From Tubulanus polymorphus (taxonomy: Eukaryota; Nemertea; Palaeonemertea; Tubulaniformes; Tubulanidae), in assembly GCF_964204645.1 (NCBI RefSeq), contig NC_134032.1, forward strand, positions 12,146,275 to 12,210,274: a stretch of 64,000 nucleotides of DNA. The letters run 5' to 3'. Under the pieces are notes generated by a model, which was given only the letters and a program-made list of their open reading frames with translations, ran no database searches and was not told where the DNA came from. Made by a program: the position numbers and the translations under genes. Positions 41,525 to 53,055 of the stretch are shown here, one piece after another. How positions within the stretch are numbered: the first letter of the stretch is position 1; every line of letters begins with the position of its first letter.

Positions 41525-43462
41525 TCGCTTCAAACATTAGTATCATGAAACGGCGCACAGTTCATAAAACCTCAAATTACTTGGGTGGGGGAGGTTGAAA
41601 CCTTGAGATGCCAGGGTGGGTAGGGGGTTATACCTTGAAGCCGTGGGGTTGGGTTTTAACCTCTAAATAAAAGTTATTGCGATGGTAGGGAGCGAGGCTT
41701 ATGAACTGTGTGGTCAGAGTAATAGTAGTAGGATTTCAAAGTACACAATGTAATGTGTTCTTGTTGAGAATTGAGGTGAATGATAGATACCTCGTACAGT
41801 GTAAATATGACTCATTTTTAAAAAGCAATAAAATTTCAAATTTCTGTTCATTTTGACTTGTGAAGTTTTTATTTGAATGAAGGAAATTTATGTCGGTATT
41901 TGATAAAACACTGAGGATATGCAATGGAATTCGGTGAAAGGACTAAGTACGAGCATGTTCAGTTCAATTTAATTTCAAGACATTAACAACGTGACCTTTT
42001 GTCGTAAATGCCAGACTGGTTACTGGAAAATACCGAAATATTATCAACCGACCCCGCACGATGCTAGTCAAGGAAGACGTAATGTTCACAGCCCCGTTCT
42101 GTATTTCAAATATATTTGGCTTGTACAGGGGTAGGCTAATGTCGAGGACTTGTCACATCCTAAAAGAGCATTTTGATGTCAAAAAGGCAGAGGGTCTAAA
42201 GAATTTGTCACATTTCAAAAGGCTCTATCATGGGAATCCCGCACCCTGAAATGCAATAATTTGTTTGTTGTCGAAATAAAAAACGCATTCGATTTAATCG
42301 GTAACGGTACACAAGTCTTGCAACCCGGTTTGGTTTCCCCTGCAGGCCTTGATCTTTTGCTAAGTGAAGTATGAAAAAAACAGTTACGCAATTAGCGGGA
42401 ACCTTACGTAACCGTCATGGCGACCGCTGTGATATCTATTGCAGAGCACGCAATCTGATGATGTTACGCGATTACGTAACTGCATCAGATCAGGCTGTTC
42501 TGACGCAGTTACGTAATCTGATGGTGTGTGATCCAGCTACGAGCAATTAATTATTGCTCATAGGATCCAGCAACCCAATCGATGTCGGTCGGCTTCCTCT
42601 GGGTTACTGCGCTGTCGTCAACGTGAATGTCTGTTTTTCATTATCCCCATTCTAGTCATGCATAGCAATTCCACGTTTGTTCACCACCGCGCGGCGTCCT
42701 CACATAACTGAGGTTTTTGTTGAATTCAAAGACATCCCAGGATCCCTCCCGCTCTCTTGGCCAGCCCGTCAAAACACATTACAATGCGCTGTTATGTTTC
42801 AGCTTGCGCGTTAATACATTTATGAATTCCCCGGCCGATTTTAAGTCTCGAAAAGTTTACTCTAAATTACAAAAATTAGAGTAAAGTATTAGAGTAATTA
42901 GACTAAATGTGTCAGAATTAAGATAAACAGAACAAGCAGTAAATGAAAAACACAGTAGAAACCGTAGAAACCACAGAATTTTATAAACTGTTCAAAATGA
43001 AAATCAGAATCAGATGCCCCGATGTTAGATGCCCCTCCTTACCCTATCCCAAAAGAGCACAACAATAGCCGCGATCATACGAGCGTTTTTGGCCCAGAAC
43101 AACTGTTCACATGGATACCAATTGGGCCCGTGCTTGGCGGCCCAACCAAAAACATCGGACCAGGCGCGCTCCAAATTTTCATTTTTCTTGCCTTTTTCAA
43201 TTATGCATTATTCAATTTCTTGTCGAATTTCGCGAAAGCAGCGACAATTTCGATATTTGACATTTGAATTCCGATATTTGAAAATATGGGCCTGATCCTC
43301 CAGTGGCGAGACGCCATGTCATTATATACAACTTGCACATTTTTGATACTCATCCTTTCATAAACTGCGACTTAATGGATGTACGTAAATCTATGGCTAC
43401 TTTGTTTGAGGGTTTCTCTTTTTTCTTGGACCCCACCTTGCAATATTTCTGGATCCGGCCTT
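41525..43462. other. Between GTSF1 and the fucosyltransferase
   Basis: No gene. Contains the GTSF1 3' UTR with AATAAA signals and a hairpin at 42470-42518: 20-nt arms GATTACGTAACTGC…, one mismatch, 9-nt loop. Also holds a dispersed element at 43040-43180 related to 4985-5115. Short open frames show no family. Confidence 0.6.
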
Positions 43463-44548
43463 TCACTTTCCGGTTAAACCAATCCAATATGGCGGAAAAT
43501 AATCCTGATGACTGACCTTACGTGCCAGTGGCGAATTTTTACGCGGCCAATCCTTGTAATATATAGTCGTTCCATTGGCTAACCAGGCCGCCCACCAACC
43601 GAACGAACCAGTCGACATGATCACGTGATCGCAGGATGACAATATAGCCAGATCTAAAGCCGGGTCTTTCGCTTTAGAAAAAACTACATTCACATTTTTT
43701 CTGGGTACGTTTTTCTCACACCACGGAATATCATCTGACGCAACAATAAACAGTACGTTTTCACCGTATAATGACGACATACGGTCCATCGCATTTTTTA
43801 TGTAGCTGACCGGAACTATGACGTAACCGTGACGTAATGCGTTTTTTGACTTCATATCACCGCGTCTTATATGTATGCCGATTATAGTCGTAATATTGGC
43901 GCTAGTGAGCGATGAAAGATTGTACGCGCTACGCTGTACGAAATTTTCGGCGGTCCTTTTTATGTGTTTTCGGAACGTAAATTGTTTACGAATTTCAACG
44001 GTTTCGTATTGAAAATATTTCCACGATTGTAAAAAACCCCAGATACGGCTGGCGAACAAACCGGTGATGTTTAAATTGAGAAACCTCGGATCGAATTCAC
44101 CCGCGCCTTTTTCGCCAAGCACGGTCTTGACGCCGTTTTTCTTAAGCGTCATAGAGGGCGCTGTCAATTCGAACGCCGTCGCTAGTTTGAAATCGACAGG
44201 AATGACCGGCATGACGTCATAGTGTTTAGAAATAGCATACAGCCCCGCGTATTGAAACATCAAGTTACCAGTTCGACCGATAAATGAGCCGGTCATAACC
44301 GGATATGGATTCTGCGGGAATTGTATCACCTCTAGCGGTGGCGGATTTAGGGGGAATGGACCTTGTTGACGTTTAACATCCATCGGAAAGTCCGTAGATG
44401 TGCTGTTAATGAGAGTCGTGATGGATGGTAGGTCCGGCATCGATGTAGATCCTTGGCAGCGGCGACAGCGGGTTGCAGTGAGTCCAATCATCATCAACAC
44501 AACACCAGAACTAATCATGAAAACCATTAAAGTTATTTTCCTCCACAT
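43463..44548 (-). CDS. Galactoside alpha-1,2-fucosyltransferase-like, GT11
   Basis: Single exon, 361 aa, from ATG 44548 to TGA 43463. The frame stays open upstream to 44587, but this ATG is the first in frame and starts a type II membrane protein: MWRKITLMVFMISSGVVLMM is a signal anchor, then a stem, then the catalytic domain in the Golgi lumen. Family GT11 motifs: FIGRTGNLMFQYAGL near residue 90, the donor-binding IGIHIRRGD near 235, LFIVASDDIPWC near 275, and STGSFGWWAAWL near 315. The family transfers L-fucose from GDP-fucose to galactose in alpha-1,2 linkage; the acceptor here is unknown. Two NxS/T sites occur. Intronless coding is common in this expanded invertebrate family. Confidence 0.9.
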   Translation of the reverse strand: MWRKITLMVFMISSGVVLMMIGLTATRCRRCQGSTSMPDLPSITTLINSTSTDFPMDVKRQQGPFPLNPPPLEVIQFPQNPYPVMTGSFIGRTGNLMFQYAGLYAISKHYDVMPVIPVDFKLATAFELTAPSMTLKKNGVKTVLGEKGAGEFDPRFLNLNITGLFASRIWGFLQSWKYFQYETVEIRKQFTFRKHIKRTAENFVQRSAYNLSSLTSANITTIIGIHIRRGDMKSKNALRHGYVIVPVSYIKNAMDRMSSLYGENVLFIVASDDIPWCEKNVPRKNVNVVFSKAKDPALDLAILSSCDHVIMSTGSFGWWAAWLANGTTIYYKDWPRKNSPLARKVSHQDYFPPYWIGLTGK

Positions 44549-46625
44549 TTTCAGAATCGAGCACTTGATTCGTGCTGCATTCAACAATCCAGCCGTAAGT
44601 ATAGAAATTTTTTTAGGACTGTCGTAAAAGATTCGAATTACAAACTCACCACCACGGATTATCCACAGACTATGTCATTCAGCAATGACGAGCGTGTATT
44701 CTGGTCGAAACGATCGCATCGAGAAATATTCCAGAATCGAGACATATTACATACTGAACGAAATCTGTCTAAAACGTACAGGGCTGCTGGCAAACATGAG
44801 TTGACGACCAACTATGTTGCAAATTCACATTGAATCCACCTCGATTGCCTTTCCACCTCAAACCACTACTCGTCCCTTACACTCTTTTTCATTCTTATTC
44901 AAATTTCTTCTCGCAAAATAAATACTTGGCAGTAAATATCCTATAATGAATAGACCTTTTTGCCGCCACAAACCTGTTTTTGTAGGATCGCCTTTCGTAG
45001 GTCATTCTGAATAAACATTTTAGTCGTTCATTCTGGCGGGAATTGATACTTATTTTCTTAGCACAAGCCTTTTGCTTGGCTGTATTTACTAGAAAGCTAT
45101 ACGGGGACTGTGCTAAATTCTCGTCTTTCGAAATGATTCAGTGTATCAAACTTGTATAAAATGCAGATAGAACTTCAAATGTTTTTAGAAAACAGCTTTT
45201 TAATACAAGAAATACGTTTTTTAACTAATTTTGGGTGTCTTGTAGAAAATTCGAATGTCTTAAGTTTCATTTATTTGGTAAAATGTCGGATGTCGATACC
45301 GATAGTGGGAACAACCGGGCCAATCTTCAACTTTTATTTTATTGCTCCGAATGATTACAAATCATGAGACACGTGCAATAGAATACTAACTACAGGACGA
45401 CATGCACATAAAACGAACATACAAGTATAATCTAACAGAGTAAGAACGGTTACATTATAAGATGAAGAGACAGACCCTATTGAATTTAAACGGCTTCACT
45501 GGATTTGACAAGAGACTTAACTGTTTCGCAGAATCCGAGCAATCCGAGGCGGACATGAAAAAACTAATTTATCTGTATTTGAAAAAGTAGAACATCGGGA
45601 CGGAACGTGGAGGCTGGAGGCAGCAGGTTCCTCGAATCGGGATAGTGGATGATCCAAAATAGTTCACGTCGAGCTTCACCTACGAGGCCGTGTGTTATTT
45701 GTTGTGGCCGTGTGTTATTTGTTGTGTGATGTGACATCTGCCGGTTTTTTTATTTGATAATTTTGTCTGATAGTCGTCTCTGCGACTTCCTGGTATGGGG
45801 GATTCCCAAGTAATACGTAATCGACGTCTGTTTGGTGAGTAGAAATGTACGTGTATATATCCTTTCAATTTTCATGTCTATGGGTTAAAAATTACGGGTC
45901 GGAGATCAATGCTAGGCGTAGGGTTTTTAACGCTCCCTAAACTGAAAAAAATCATGTAAGCTAGGCGGGTTATAGATGTGAGAGAAACATGTGAACATTA
46001 TGCATTATTCGGTTTGTCTAGAAACTACATTTTCATATTTTTTTATCATTTTGAATACATTTATCCAATGTTGTTTTTCCAGTACGGTACCCCAGTATTC
46101 AGAGTAGGATCGAGCCACTGCTAGTTGTGGTATGGTTTGGTTGTTAGTAGAGAAATACGTGTTAAGCAATCAATACATTTACAGTAGACTGTCAACTCGG
46201 GTAGCACGGTATAGCTAACCTTCTATTTGCTTGATTCAAAAGTAGGTGAAATCTACTGATTGAGAACGTTTTCACATGCTGTATCACTATTCATTTTTAA
46301 TGCAAGCAAATCTTGTTAGTCATAGTCAATAATGTCTAGGCCTTTACAAAATGAATACATGCTCAGGTCTGAGAGGACATTATCAGCGTGCAATAAAAAT
46401 AAAGGTTATGTCCTAGATGGATTTTCATTTTGTTAGCAATGAATATCACTGTATCAAATAATGGTTTGTCCTACCCGTAGCATTACATTAAACATAAACA
46501 AATGCCAACTTGTTTTCCTATTACATGTACGTGCACGCTACACGTTGAATGCCCGATCTAAAAAAATGGAAGCCTGCAATCAAAATTCACATGCCATTTA
46601 TTCTTCTTAATTATAGTAAGACAAA
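44549..46625. other. Intergenic stretch
   Basis: No coding region recognised. The sequence is AT-rich and mostly unique. An acceptor-like TTAATTATAG at 46608-46617, just before the ATG at 46626, suggests that the next gene has a spliced 5' leader exon somewhere in this interval; it could not be located. Confidence 0.5.
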
Positions 46626-49166
46626 ATGTTTAAAAAGGGGAGAGAAGAAAAGCTGCGACGCCTTCCAAACCATTTCTCATACCGAGACAGCGAGCGTTCG
46701 TGTTTACAGTTTGAACTGATTAAAGATACCGATACTACGGAATACCTGGAAAACCGACTTGAAGCGCTACTGGAGGATTCCGACAAAAACCACGAAGACA
46801 GCAAAACGAATGACATTCGTGATGACTTTTACCTTACGGCTGCTGGGAATTTGAGAATATTTGTTGAGTATCGACTCGCCGCAGCGAGCAAACAAAACAA
46901 ATCAGATGTGGAAAAAATACTGCACGATTTCGGGAATCAAAGATACAACTCGCTTTCCGACTTGCAAAGCGTTGTGGCTCTGGCGGACTGCGCCTACGTT
47001 TGTTTTAAAGATAACCAGTACCAACAGTCGGAAAAACTTTTCGAAAAAGCGTCGCAATTATACAACGAAAATGCGCTCGCTAGAATATTAGCCTGGGGCG
47101 AAATAGCGTATTCGCATCGGCGACTAGGCCCGAAGCATTTACATAGAGGTAAAGTCATGTTTGCTGACATACTCGATTACATCGATGAACATATCGATGA
47201 GCTTGAGCCTCGGAATGCGGCGGAAATTCTAAAAGCAGTTTTTCAGGTGGAGTTTTGCATGATGGTCCACAGGCGATTGCACCCGTCTCTGATACTGGAG
47301 TGTCCAGAAGAATTCGATATTAATTCCGACGCCCACGATACCGACGTAAAAAAAGTGGCCGAGGTGATTGAAAATCTACTTGCCGCAAATGTCCACCCGA
47401 TTTCAACCGGTCGCGCCTGGGCTCACATTATTGAAATAGCCAGTCGTTATAAACATGCCCCAATCGCTTTGAAACGGTTGAAACCGACGCAGTTTGAATT
47501 GAAAGATTCTGATATACTACCGGGAGAACATCCGACCTTTAGCGGAGCTTTGAAGACGTTTTTCAACGATTATCGTCTGTCGAAAGACAAGAAAACGTTG
47601 ACGATTTTGGGTCGTTTGCTCAAACGCGATAGACAAATTAAAAAAGCCGTCGAAGTATTTGAACGCGCACTCGAAATCGGCAGAGAAAAGTCTTGCTATC
47701 ATCATTTGAGCATCATATACAAAAATAAGGCATTCGACAACTACGACTTCAAATTGCGTTCGAGATTTCAAAAGTTGACGCTGTCTACAGAACGTCCCCC
47801 TCCGCTGGAAGTCGACTGTCGCGGTCGAATAAAACACTTGGTCGTTCCGCCGATAGAAACTAGCAGTGATCCCCGAAAAACCAGCTATAAATACCGCAGA
47901 ATTCTATGCGTACCTGGTTAGTATAGAGTTTGGGTTCATGTTTATTAGAGTTATCAACGTTATTAATCTGTTCATCTTATTTTTTTACTTTAATCAGATG
48001 ATGAAAATATGAAGCGAGCTTTGGAATACATCAAACGAGCTCAGGAAATGGATGTCGACGCAACCATATTTCTGAAAGAAAAGGCGCACATTTTGTCGTG
48101 TCTTTCTCAAAATCTCGAGGAAGATTTCGACGATATCTACGATCTATTGGACGAGGCTTTGAAGTCGAATCGATTTCAAGGGAAGCGCGATACCGGCGAA
48201 GTGTACGAATTGATGGCTTTGCTTTGCAGAAAGACAAAGAAACGTCACGATGATTTCCGCGCCATGTATCACAAAGCCGTAGAGAATATGGGAGAAATAG
48301 GCATGCTTCCAGCCGTAGCGTTTCCAGATCTGAGCGAACTGCTTCGCAAGGCGGCGGAGGAGTCAAACAACCCGTCCGATGCTTTGCGCGCCTATGAGGA
48401 TTTGGTCGATTTGTACGACGCGACTGGTCAGATGCACGCAGCCCAGGCCGGATTCCTGGTTTTAGCCTTACTACAAACTGAACCGAAGTGTGATGATGAG
48501 AAAATGATTTTGGGAAGACTCGTAACGACGTTCGTTCAAATGTACGACTTTCGAAGGGCTTGGTTCTGTCTTAATCAACTGATCGAAAACTGCGGTGGAT
48601 TACGCAAAAGCGGCATTACCGCCGAGCTTTACTGGAAAGTTCGGAAAAACGGACCGCTTTGTGTGGTAATTAAGGAGGTCTATCCCGACGCGGCGCAAAT
48701 CCGGGTCTTGCTCGTCGTGTCGGCGAAGGATTGCAGACGAGAGATCGCGCAGAATGTCGGCGACTCGATCACAAAACTTGGCTTCAAAAACTTGTTGAAT
48801 CCACAGCTTGACGGGTTACCCGGTCATCCGAATATCAGCCAGTTCGGAGAACCGATGGAACAGTCGCAAATGATAGTAATTTTGTTCACGGAAGAAATGT
48901 TCGTGGACAACGAAATCGGTCTAATCATTCGAGAATGCGCGGCGATGAAAACACGCAGTCAAGTGATCACTCTTTTTACTCCGGGTGTCAAGGAGAAATC
49001 CACCGAACTCGACCACGACGCCGAGGATATTTTCATGATTTGTCGAAATTTTTCCAACGTGCAAGTTCCGCGCGACGCGCAGAAAAATGATGAATTCAAG
49101 AAGCGATTTGTGGAGGCGATTCTCGAGCGGGATCGGTCACTGGTGTACGCAATTTCTGATAACTGA
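46626..49166 (+). CDS. TPR protein with C-terminal TIR-like domain
   Basis: Two coding exons, 46626-47916 and 47998-49166, joined in phase 1 (donor GTTAGT), 819 aa. Residues 1-430 are helical with TPR-like pairs (LADCAYVCFKDNQYQQSEKL, AVEVFERALEIGREKSCYHH). Further TPR-like helices follow (MKRALEYIKRAQEMD, AYEDLVDLYDATGQMHAA). From about residue 660: IRVLLVVSAKD (beta A with box 1-like start), DSITKLGF, then EPMEQSQMIVILFTEEMFVDNEIGLIIREC and TRSQVITLF. This matches the order beta A, alpha A, beta B, beta C, alpha C, beta D of a TIR fold. The layout resembles IFIT-like TPR proteins fused to TIR, so a role in innate immune sensing or signalling is inferred. The Glu in VDNEIG may correspond to the TIR NADase glutamate, unproven. 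AATAAA at 49427. Confidence 0.75.
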
Positions 49167-49426
49167 AGCCGGGATGGAAACTTGATCTGATCAGGTGCGA
49201 CTTATCAGAGTAACCGCTTCGATCAGAGTTAATGTGCATGACATGTCGACTCGAAATTAGACAGTTGCACGGTGCAATTTGAAAATGTATTTTGTGAATT
49301 TATTCTACCTGACATGTATGTACGACTCTCCGTTATTTCCCTACATATTATGTAATGACATGAGTGATCAGCTTATCATTAGCGATCAGCTTAGATCGCT
49401 ATGGAAGATCCTAGTAGTTCATCGCT

Positions 49427-49432
49427 AATAAA
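49427..49432 (+). terminator. Polyadenylation signal of the TPR-TIR gene
   Basis: CGCTAATAAAAACAAC lies 261 nt behind the stop codon. Confidence 0.5.
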
Positions 49433-49614
49433 AACAACAATGGTCTCTTTGCTTTTTCCGTTTTGATAATATAAATAGAGAATTCTAACGTATGTCTTTA
49501 TCAAAGTCACCCCCGACCACCGGCACATTGGGCGGTGCAGAACGACTTTCGGCAGTATAGAGAGTATGTTGTTGTGTTTTACTGTGTATTTGTGTAGAGG
49601 ATGTACATTGAGAA

Positions 49615-49765
49615 ACCCTGGCGGTAAGCGGGGTGGTGGGTATATGGGAGGGCGGTGGGGTGTTTTACTATTAGACTGGTAGAAAACATGGGGGTGGCGG
49701 TATATGGGAGGGCGGTATGGGGGTGTTTTACTATATTTGTATGGAGATGTACTTTTGAAAATACC
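49615..49765 (+). repeat. G-rich tandem duplication before GTF2H3
   Basis: Two diverged units share TATATGGGAGGGCGGT and GGGGTGTTTTACTAT. Several G3-G5 runs on one strand could form a G-quadruplex. It lies 170-320 bp upstream of the GTF2H3 start codon, in its likely promoter. Confidence 0.55.
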
Positions 49766-49936
49766 TGGCGGGGGTGGTGTTGACTCTATATACGAAGCTC
49801 AAACTTTGCCCGTGTCGAATGAACACCTCGGAGCTCTTCGCTATCTTGGAGCTACCCACTATCGAACGTCGACCAGAAGAGACCAAATCTGGCAAGCGAG
49901 GATAATTCAAGATCCAAGGTCGTGTGGTGTGTCAAA

Positions 49937-51422
49937 ATGGCGGACTGCGCCGCGGTTCAGAATTTGTTGGTTGTAATTATGGATACGAACCCATTCTGGT
50001 GGGGACAGAGATTGTATAAAAGCGATGAATCCTCGCAGCTGATACTGTCTACGTGTATCAGTAACGTGATGGCGTTCTGTAACGCACATCTCATTCTAAA
50101 TCAGAATAACAAGGTAAACAAGTGAAGAAATCAGCGCAATAAATTTTTGGATTTATTTTGATTTCGAAATGGAATTCGTATCGTTAGGTTACTAACTAGG
50201 AAAATGTGCACTGGGAATTGCGGATGATTCCTGGATCCGAAAGAATGATAGAAATCCACTAACATTTGCCCCTACCTCCATCATGCATACACCTACTTTA
50301 TCATGATGATCGACGATGATTAATAATGGCCTCTTCTTAAAATGAAGCCTTGTTTGCCCTCTTAATGAATGATGAGTTATCATACCATTACTGTCGGGAT
50401 CCAGTTCCACAGTTCCGAAATTGGACTGTAGAGGTAAAACATCGAAAATGTATTGATCTTAACTCTATTGAGTTAGGCGTTAATCTAACTTACAAATGTG
50501 GAACCGGACCCTTGTGGTGTTGTAGTTTAGTCATGATTTTAAAAAGAAAAAGAAGTGTGCCGGGTAGATAGGCAGCTAGCCGGGTCAACAGAAAGATCCT
50601 CCGATTTTCATTGATTTCTGTTTACAGTTGGCGGTCATCGCGGCTCATTTGAACGAAAGTCGATTTCTATATCCGAAGCCGGGTGTCGCGCTAACGAGAA
50701 CAGCAGAGTTGTCGGCGAACGATGCCAACGACCTACAGCACCAGTCGGAAAACGCGATCGCGCCGGGCGACGGGAAATACGAGGTATTGCGCAACATGAA
50801 CGACACCGTCGCCGAAAAACTGAAAGACATGATTCTACAAACGGAACTGAACGAATGTTTTTGCGATACGGTGACCGCCGGTAGTCTGACGATGGCGCTG
50901 TGTTACATCCACCGGTTGGAGCGCCAGTTGGCGTTCGGCGAGAAACTAAACGCGCGAATCCTCGTCGTGAAAGGCGCCGACGACAACCCGTCGCAGTATA
51001 TGAACTTCATGAACGCCGTATTCACCGCGCAGAAACAGAATATCTTAATAGACGCGTGCATCTTGGCAGACTCGGCGTCCGGCTTGCTTCAACAGGCTGC
51101 CGATATCACCGGCGCCATCTATCTACAGATACCGCAACTATCGGCGTTGTTGCAGTATATGCTGTGGGCGTTTCTACCGGACGCGGATGCGCGCGCCATG
51201 TTCGCGTTGCCGCCGCGTAAACAGGTCGATTATCGCGCGGCGTGTTTTTGTCATCGGAATCTGATCGATATCGGTTACGTCTGCTCGGTGTGTTTGTCGA
51301 TATTCTGCGCGTTCAGCCCTATTTGCTCGACGTGTCACACGACGTTTAAAATCGTCGGGCCGAAGAAGTTCGCGAAGAAGAAGAAACGATCGTCGGCCGC
51401 GGCGTCAGCGATTATCTCTTAA
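49937..51422 (+). CDS. GTF2H3: TFIIH core subunit p34 (Tfb4 family)
   Basis: Two exons, 49937-50113 and 50628-51422, phase 0, 323 aa (human about 308). The N-terminus NLLVVIMDTNPFWWG with ISNVMAFCNAHLILNQ is the vWA-like domain start; the second exon carries LAVIAAHLNESRFLYP and ARILVVKGADDNPSQYMNFM. ACILADSASGLLQQAADITG and YLQIPQ continue the Tfb4 core. The C-terminus is the C4 zinc ribbon (CFCHRNLIDIGYVCSVCLSI … CSTC) and a basic tail, KKFAKKKKR. The protein is a structural subunit of TFIIH (p44 partner), acting in transcription initiation and nucleotide excision repair in the nucleus. The second exon is markedly GC-richer than its surroundings, which creates long spurious frames in other readings. 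Confidence 0.95.
50395..50520. mobile_element. Foldback MITE in the GTF2H3 intron
   Basis: GGGATCCAGTTCCACAGTTC and AAATGTGGAACCGGACCC form the arms, with TTAACTCTATTGAGTTAGGC inside. Same family as 19290-19465. Confidence 0.55.
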
Positions 51423-53055
51423 ACATGGTTCCCACAGAAATTCCCAGTTTGGAAACATTTGAGAATTTGAGAAATTTTCCTCTAATCAAATCTAATCAAA
51501 TTTGGGAAATTCATTTACATTTCAGGTATTGTAATTCCCAAGGGCAACTTTCTTCAGCGATTTCCCTTTTGAGAATCACCTTTGTCAACCAGTGTCACCA
51601 CTAAAATGTTGACTGTTCTTTTTATGAAAGCCCCATTTTCCATTTTGGAAAATCTCCCATGAAATACTTGGAAAAAAACCTGGGAATTTTCATTCATGTT
51701 GTTTTGGGAACCTGCCATGCTTAGAACTGAGGAAATACCATATAATTTAGGGAGCGTTTTGAAAAATACAGCAGATTCAGATGAACCAGCCCTGTGTACT
51801 GAAACGCCACCCGGAGTCAAATGCCTCGGATTGTTTCAGTGTCTGATTCCAATTCATTGGCATGGTTTCCCTAGCGGAAGGATTAATTTTTTCACATATT
51901 GTTCTGTAGTCGAAAAAATCTGCTTTTGTTACTGCATTTATGGCCAGTAGAAATGAAAATATATTTTTATCTTTACTATAGTTATTTTCTCTAATTTCTT
52001 TCGCGCATTTTTCTTGTTAAAAAAATTAGTATTTGCGTACAGGGTCAGTTTCAGTCTAGGTGATGGTTGAACACAAATCATGGCCAACAGCTTCGATATC
52101 AAGCATGGGTACAATTCACTAAAAGTGCTATTTTTTCCGCACTAAAAGTGCTTACTACTGCTTAATAAGCCTTACTACAATAGATTGCCAAGTGACAGTC
52201 CAACCAAGAGAGTCCTCATTGAGTCCAAAAGAACAGACAGATAAAGATAAAACGATAATCTCAGTAAATAAAGTTATAATTTTTTATTCTTTGAGTATAA
52301 ACAAAGCAGACTATTACACATATCATAAATATTACCTATAAATCACACAAAGCGGGGCAAATAATTAATTGATAAGCACATTATTGTCAAAGAGTTATTT
52401 ACATAATTAACAAAAGGTCTAATTGTTTTTAAATCTATGATTCACAAGAAACCAAAACGAAACTCATTTGCTCGTAGCAAGAAAATAGTCGTACACCAAC
52501 ATTAAAAGTTGAAGTTTCAACTTACACCTAGATTCTCAAAACCAGTTACTTCAGAAATTCTTATATTTTCAACTGTCAATATCTTACCCTTAGTTTGTAT
52601 CAAATATTGAACTAGAAACTTATAAAGAGTAAAGAACTAGAAGGACTAAGGGTTGAAAGGCCCTAGACCTGTAAGATCCAAAAGTCTATAGGATCAGGGA
52701 TGTTAAGTTATCATCCAGTCTATGAAAACCCAATTTTATACCTTATTCAGACCAGTTCAAAATATTTGAAACCAAAGACCTTGTTCCAGAGTTGTGATTT
52801 TGAATTTGATTCTCGGAATAGAAATCATAGGATTCTAATTAATCCCGACTCGAGTAGAGTCAAACTGAACCCACAGCTGTGGAAATTGATCCGAGAAAGG
52901 GGGGCTTTGACTTCAACCCTGGGTTTAGTTGAATATAGTAGTATCAGAGTCTGTAAAACGAGTTTAGTGCCAGCTAATTATTGATAGTCACTCGAGTCGA
53001 CCTACCAGGCTGAAGTTAAAACCGGGTTTTAGATCTTATTAAGAAAAACCGGGTT
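51423..53055. other. Between GTF2H3 and peflin (tail to tail)
   Basis: Convergent 3' UTRs of both genes and repeat remnants. A TTTATT at 52283 could be the - strand polyadenylation signal of peflin. A diverged foldback element is possible at 52780-52900. No further gene. Confidence 0.5.

Noticed and set aside
50900-51220. 106-codon + strand frame inside GTF2H3 exon 2
   Set aside because: Out-of-frame shadow in GC-rich coding sequence; peptide is arginine-rich and patternless.
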